Shown here: piece by piece, positions 61,808 to 64,000 of the stretch
How positions within the stretch are numbered: the stretch's first letter is position 1
Layout of the letters: each line of letters starts with the position of its first letter
Made by a program: the position numbers and the translations under genes
From: Bradyrhizobium sp. 195
GTDB lineage: Bacteria > Pseudomonadota > Alphaproteobacteria > Rhizobiales > Xanthobacteraceae
NCBI RefSeq assembly: GCF_023101665.1
Contig: NZ_CP082161.1
Location: 6,076,001-6,140,000 of the forward strand
Length of the DNA stretch: 64,000 nucleotides
Direction of reading: 5' to 3'
Notes under the pieces: generated by a model
What the model was told of the DNA's origin: nothing
The model's database searches: none
What the model saw: only the letters and a program-made list of their open reading frames with translations

Positions 61808-64000
61808 TTAGAACGTCACCCGCATCCCGGCGTAGAACGCGCGCGGCCTTGCAGGGCTAAGCGAGCGCGGGTCGGTGAAGTCGGCCCCGCCATTGGTGAA
61901 ATTGGGCAAGGCATCGCGGTCGAAGAATTGGCCATAGGTCACGTAGCGCTTGTCGAACACATTGTCGACGCGGCCGTAGAGCTGGATGTTCTTCGCGACC
62001 TGATAGGAGGTGTGGAGATTGAAGACCGTATAGGACGGCAGCTTCGCGAATTGATTCGACTCGTCTCCGACTAGAAACTGGTTGGAGACGAACAGCGCAT
62101 TGCCGCCGACCTTCCAGACGTCGGTCACAGCATAGTCGACGCCGACCTTGACGCGGTGGCGCGGGATCGCGGGGATCTGGTTGCCCGGCCTGACCTGGAT
62201 CGTCTCGGTGGCCGGATCGGCAAACGGGCTTTCGGAGCCAAGCTCGAGCGGGTCAAGGTAGCGTGCGTCGACGAAGGCGTAGCTTGCCTGAAACTGAAGC
62301 GTCGGAGACTTGATGTTGACTTCGGCCTCGAGCCCTTGCCGCCTTGTCCGGCCGACATTTGTGAAATAGCCGAAGCCGGTCCGGCCAACGACCGGCACCG
62401 CCATGATGTCGTCGTGGTTGGTGGCGCGGAAGCCGCCAATCTTCCAACCGAGCGTGCCGATATTCAGCTCCTTGGTGCCGCGGAAGCCGGCCTCCACGGT
62501 CTTGGAGACGACCTGCTTGAGCGGCGGATCAGAGACCAGAAACGCGGCGATCAGGCAGGGGCGGGCTGGATCGGAGCAGCCGAGCTCGAGCGGTGTCGGC
62601 ACGCGGTTGGCTTCGGAATAGCCGGCATAGGCGGTCAGTTCCGGCGTGATTTTGTAGGTGCCGCCGATCACCGGATTGAAGCGCATGAAGGTATGATCGC
62701 CGTTGAGATCGGTCCCGAGCTGGTCCTCCAGCGAGATCCGCGCCACGTTGAAACGGCCGCCGCCGGTGATGGCGAAGGCATCCGTGACGTTGAACGTGTC
62801 CATCGCATACAGGCCGTTATATTGATTGACGGTCCGCAGCGAGACGGGACCGGCAACCGTCGTCGGCTGGCCGGTCGGCCCCAGGAAGAGGCCGCTGCCG
62901 CTGACGACGTAGTTTTCTCCGATCGAGCCGATCTCGGCGGTGGCGGTGTAGCGCGTCACGCCGGCGTCATAGCTCGCACCCATCACGAAGCGGTTGTCGT
63001 GGCCGAACAACTGATCGGTGTTGGTGGCCTGCCCTGACACGCCGAAACTGGTCGAACGTATCGTGCTCCGGTCGATCTCGCCAAGAATGGTTCCCGTTGG
63101 ATACGGATTGACGAGCTGCGCGCCGTTCGCGCCATTCGCCGGCGTCGCATCGTCGCCGAAGCACAGCAGCCCCGGGACGGCGCATTCTTGCACGTCGGTC
63201 GGATTGCCGTCGACGAGCTTCTGCTCGTACCTGCGCACATGCGCGGCGCCTTCGAGGGTCCAGGTCGGCGTTGGCTCGGCCTTGCCGGTCAGATTGAGAT
63301 AGCCGACGCGGTTGGACGTGGTCTGCGGCGTGGTGTAGGTCGCGCCCCAATATTTATCGAGCAGCTCGGCGGGGACGGTGGCGCTGGCGCCGAAATCGTT
63401 CTTGGCGACGCCCATATTGGCGTGGAATTCGCTGTCGCCCGCCTTGTAGCCGACATCGCCGTAGAAGCGCCGCACGGTCGATTGCGAGAAATTGCGGAAG
63501 CCGTTGTCGCGCAGGCCTTCGAGCGCGGCGTAGACACCGTAGTTCTTGTCGACCTGCTTGCCCCATTGCGCCGAGCCCTGGACGCGGCCGAACGAGCCGC
63601 CCATCACGTCGATCTCGGCGCCCTGATAGGTGAAGCCGTCCTTCATTTGCAGATTGATCGCACCGCCCAGCGCATTGAGGCCGAAGGCGGGATTGTTGGT
63701 CACCAGCGTCACCGACCTGATCGCGGCGGTCGGGATCAGGTCCCAATTGACGGCATCCGAGAAGGCTTCGTTGATGCGTACGCCGTTCTGATACACGGCA
63801 AGGCCTTGCGGCGTGCCCGTCACGGGCGAAGCGACGAAGCCGCGGAATTCGACGTCCGGCTGGAACGGATTGCCGGTGACTTCGGTGATGTTGACGCCGG
63901 CGATGTTGTCGCGCAGCGCGTCGGTGACGTTCAGCGAGCCGGTGCGCTTGATCTGGCTCGAGTCGACGGCATTGATCGCCGACGGCACCTTGTCGACATC
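61808..64000 (-). CDS. TonB-dependent receptor, 5' end beyond the window
   Basis: At least 730 residues; the start lies past position 64000. The plug domain (SLNVTDALRDNIAGVNI; PDVEFRGFVASPVTGTP; GLNALGGAINLQM) is followed by a 22-strand barrel with aromatic strand ends, finishing RAFYAGMRVTF, the C-terminal barrel signature. It imports a large ligand, such as a siderophore or cobalamin, driven by TonB-ExbBD. The substrate is not predictable from this part. No partner genes are visible. Confidence 0.95.
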   Translation of the reverse strand, partial: DVDKVPSAINAVDSSQIKRTGSLNVTDALRDNIAGVNITEVTGNPFQPDVEFRGFVASPVTGTPQGLAVYQNGVRINEAFSDAVNWDLIPTAAIRSVTLVTNNPAFGLNALGGAINLQMKDGFTYQGAEIDVMGGSFGRVQGSAQWGKQVDKNYGVYAALEGLRDNGFRNFSQSTVRRFYGDVGYKAGDSEFHANMGVAKNDFGASATVPAELLDKYWGATYTTPQTTSNRVGYLNLTGKAEPTPTWTLEGAAHVRRYEQKLVDGNPTDVQECAVPGLLCFGDDATPANGANGAQLVNPYPTGTILGEIDRSTIRSTSFGVSGQATNTDQLFGHDNRFVMGASYDAGVTRYTATAEIGSIGENYVVSGSGLFLGPTGQPTTVAGPVSLRTVNQYNGLYAMDTFNVTDAFAITGGGRFNVARISLEDQLGTDLNGDHTFMRFNPVIGGTYKITPELTAYAGYSEANRVPTPLELGCSDPARPCLIAAFLVSDPPLKQVVSKTVEAGFRGTKELNIGTLGWKIGGFRATNHDDIMAVPVVGRTGFGYFTNVGRTRRQGLEAEVNIKSPTLQFQASYAFVDARYLDPLELGSESPFADPATETIQVRPGNQIPAIPRHRVKVGVDYAVTDVWKVGGNALFVSNQFLVGDESNQFAKLPSYTVFNLHTSYQVAKNIQLYGRVDNVFDKRYVTYGQFFDRDALPNFTNGGADFTDPRSLSPARPRAFYAGMRVTF

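Overview
The window is high-GC chromosomal DNA from an alphaproteobacterium, most likely Bradyrhizobium or a close Bradyrhizobiaceae relative. The case rests on a GcrA-type regulator, several families of very small soluble proteins known from this group, a phasin, an EcfG-type general-stress promoter, and intergenic palindromic repeats of the kind scattered through Bradyrhizobium and Rhodopseudomonas genomes. No rRNA, tRNA, insertion sequence, CRISPR array or replication origin was seen. Every name is a call from reading the sequence; no database search was run.

Layout. 1-8.8 kb is accessory-like: a DUF4261 protein, many proteins of 34-108 residues, a family 4 glycosyltransferase operon and secreted or glycine-rich stress proteins, separated by palindromes and terminators. 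9-12.3 kb holds an atypical NRAMP transporter and an arginase. 12.3-18.3 kb holds a CHASE2-PAS-GGDEF-EAL sensor, a FecR-domain secreted protein and, divergently, a two-partner-secretion pore. 18.4-21.8 kb has a hydrolase, a cytochrome c, a phasin and small proteins. 21.8-24.1 kb is a regulatory block: a DUF6456-like protein, a GcrA-like protein and a CI/LexA-like S24 repressor, with two matching operators that each overlap a promoter. 24.1-28.0 kb carries a quinone oxidoreductase and a MoxR/CoxE-like ATPase-VWA pair. 28.9-30.2 kb is an orphan 457-residue protein.

30.4-44.9 kb is a purine salvage and catabolism region: a deaminase, an outer-membrane channel, a complete BMP-type nucleoside/purine ABC transporter, an 8-oxoguanine-deaminase-like amidohydrolase, a two-gene xanthine dehydrogenase with unusual domain fusion, a fused OHCU decarboxylase/HIU hydrolase, PuuE allantoinase and a DUF3830 protein. 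It would carry imported purines to allantoate, except that no uricase is visible. 45.2-46.7 kb is gene-free and packed with five different palindromic repeats.

46.7-55.4 kb contains a CLC channel, a class II aldolase, MarC, a YciF-like ferritin-fold protein and an Hsp20-Lon-small basic protein operon, then HU. 55.7-64 kb holds a thiolase, a Tat-exported GH1 beta-glucosidase, a frameshifted LysR regulator divergent from a SnoaL-like secreted protein, a GrlR-like protein and a TonB-dependent receptor that runs off the right edge.

The best candidates for something new are the S24 repressor with its paired operator-promoters, the CHASE2/FecR/TpsB signalling-secretion trio, and the purine cluster with DUF3830 and no uricase.
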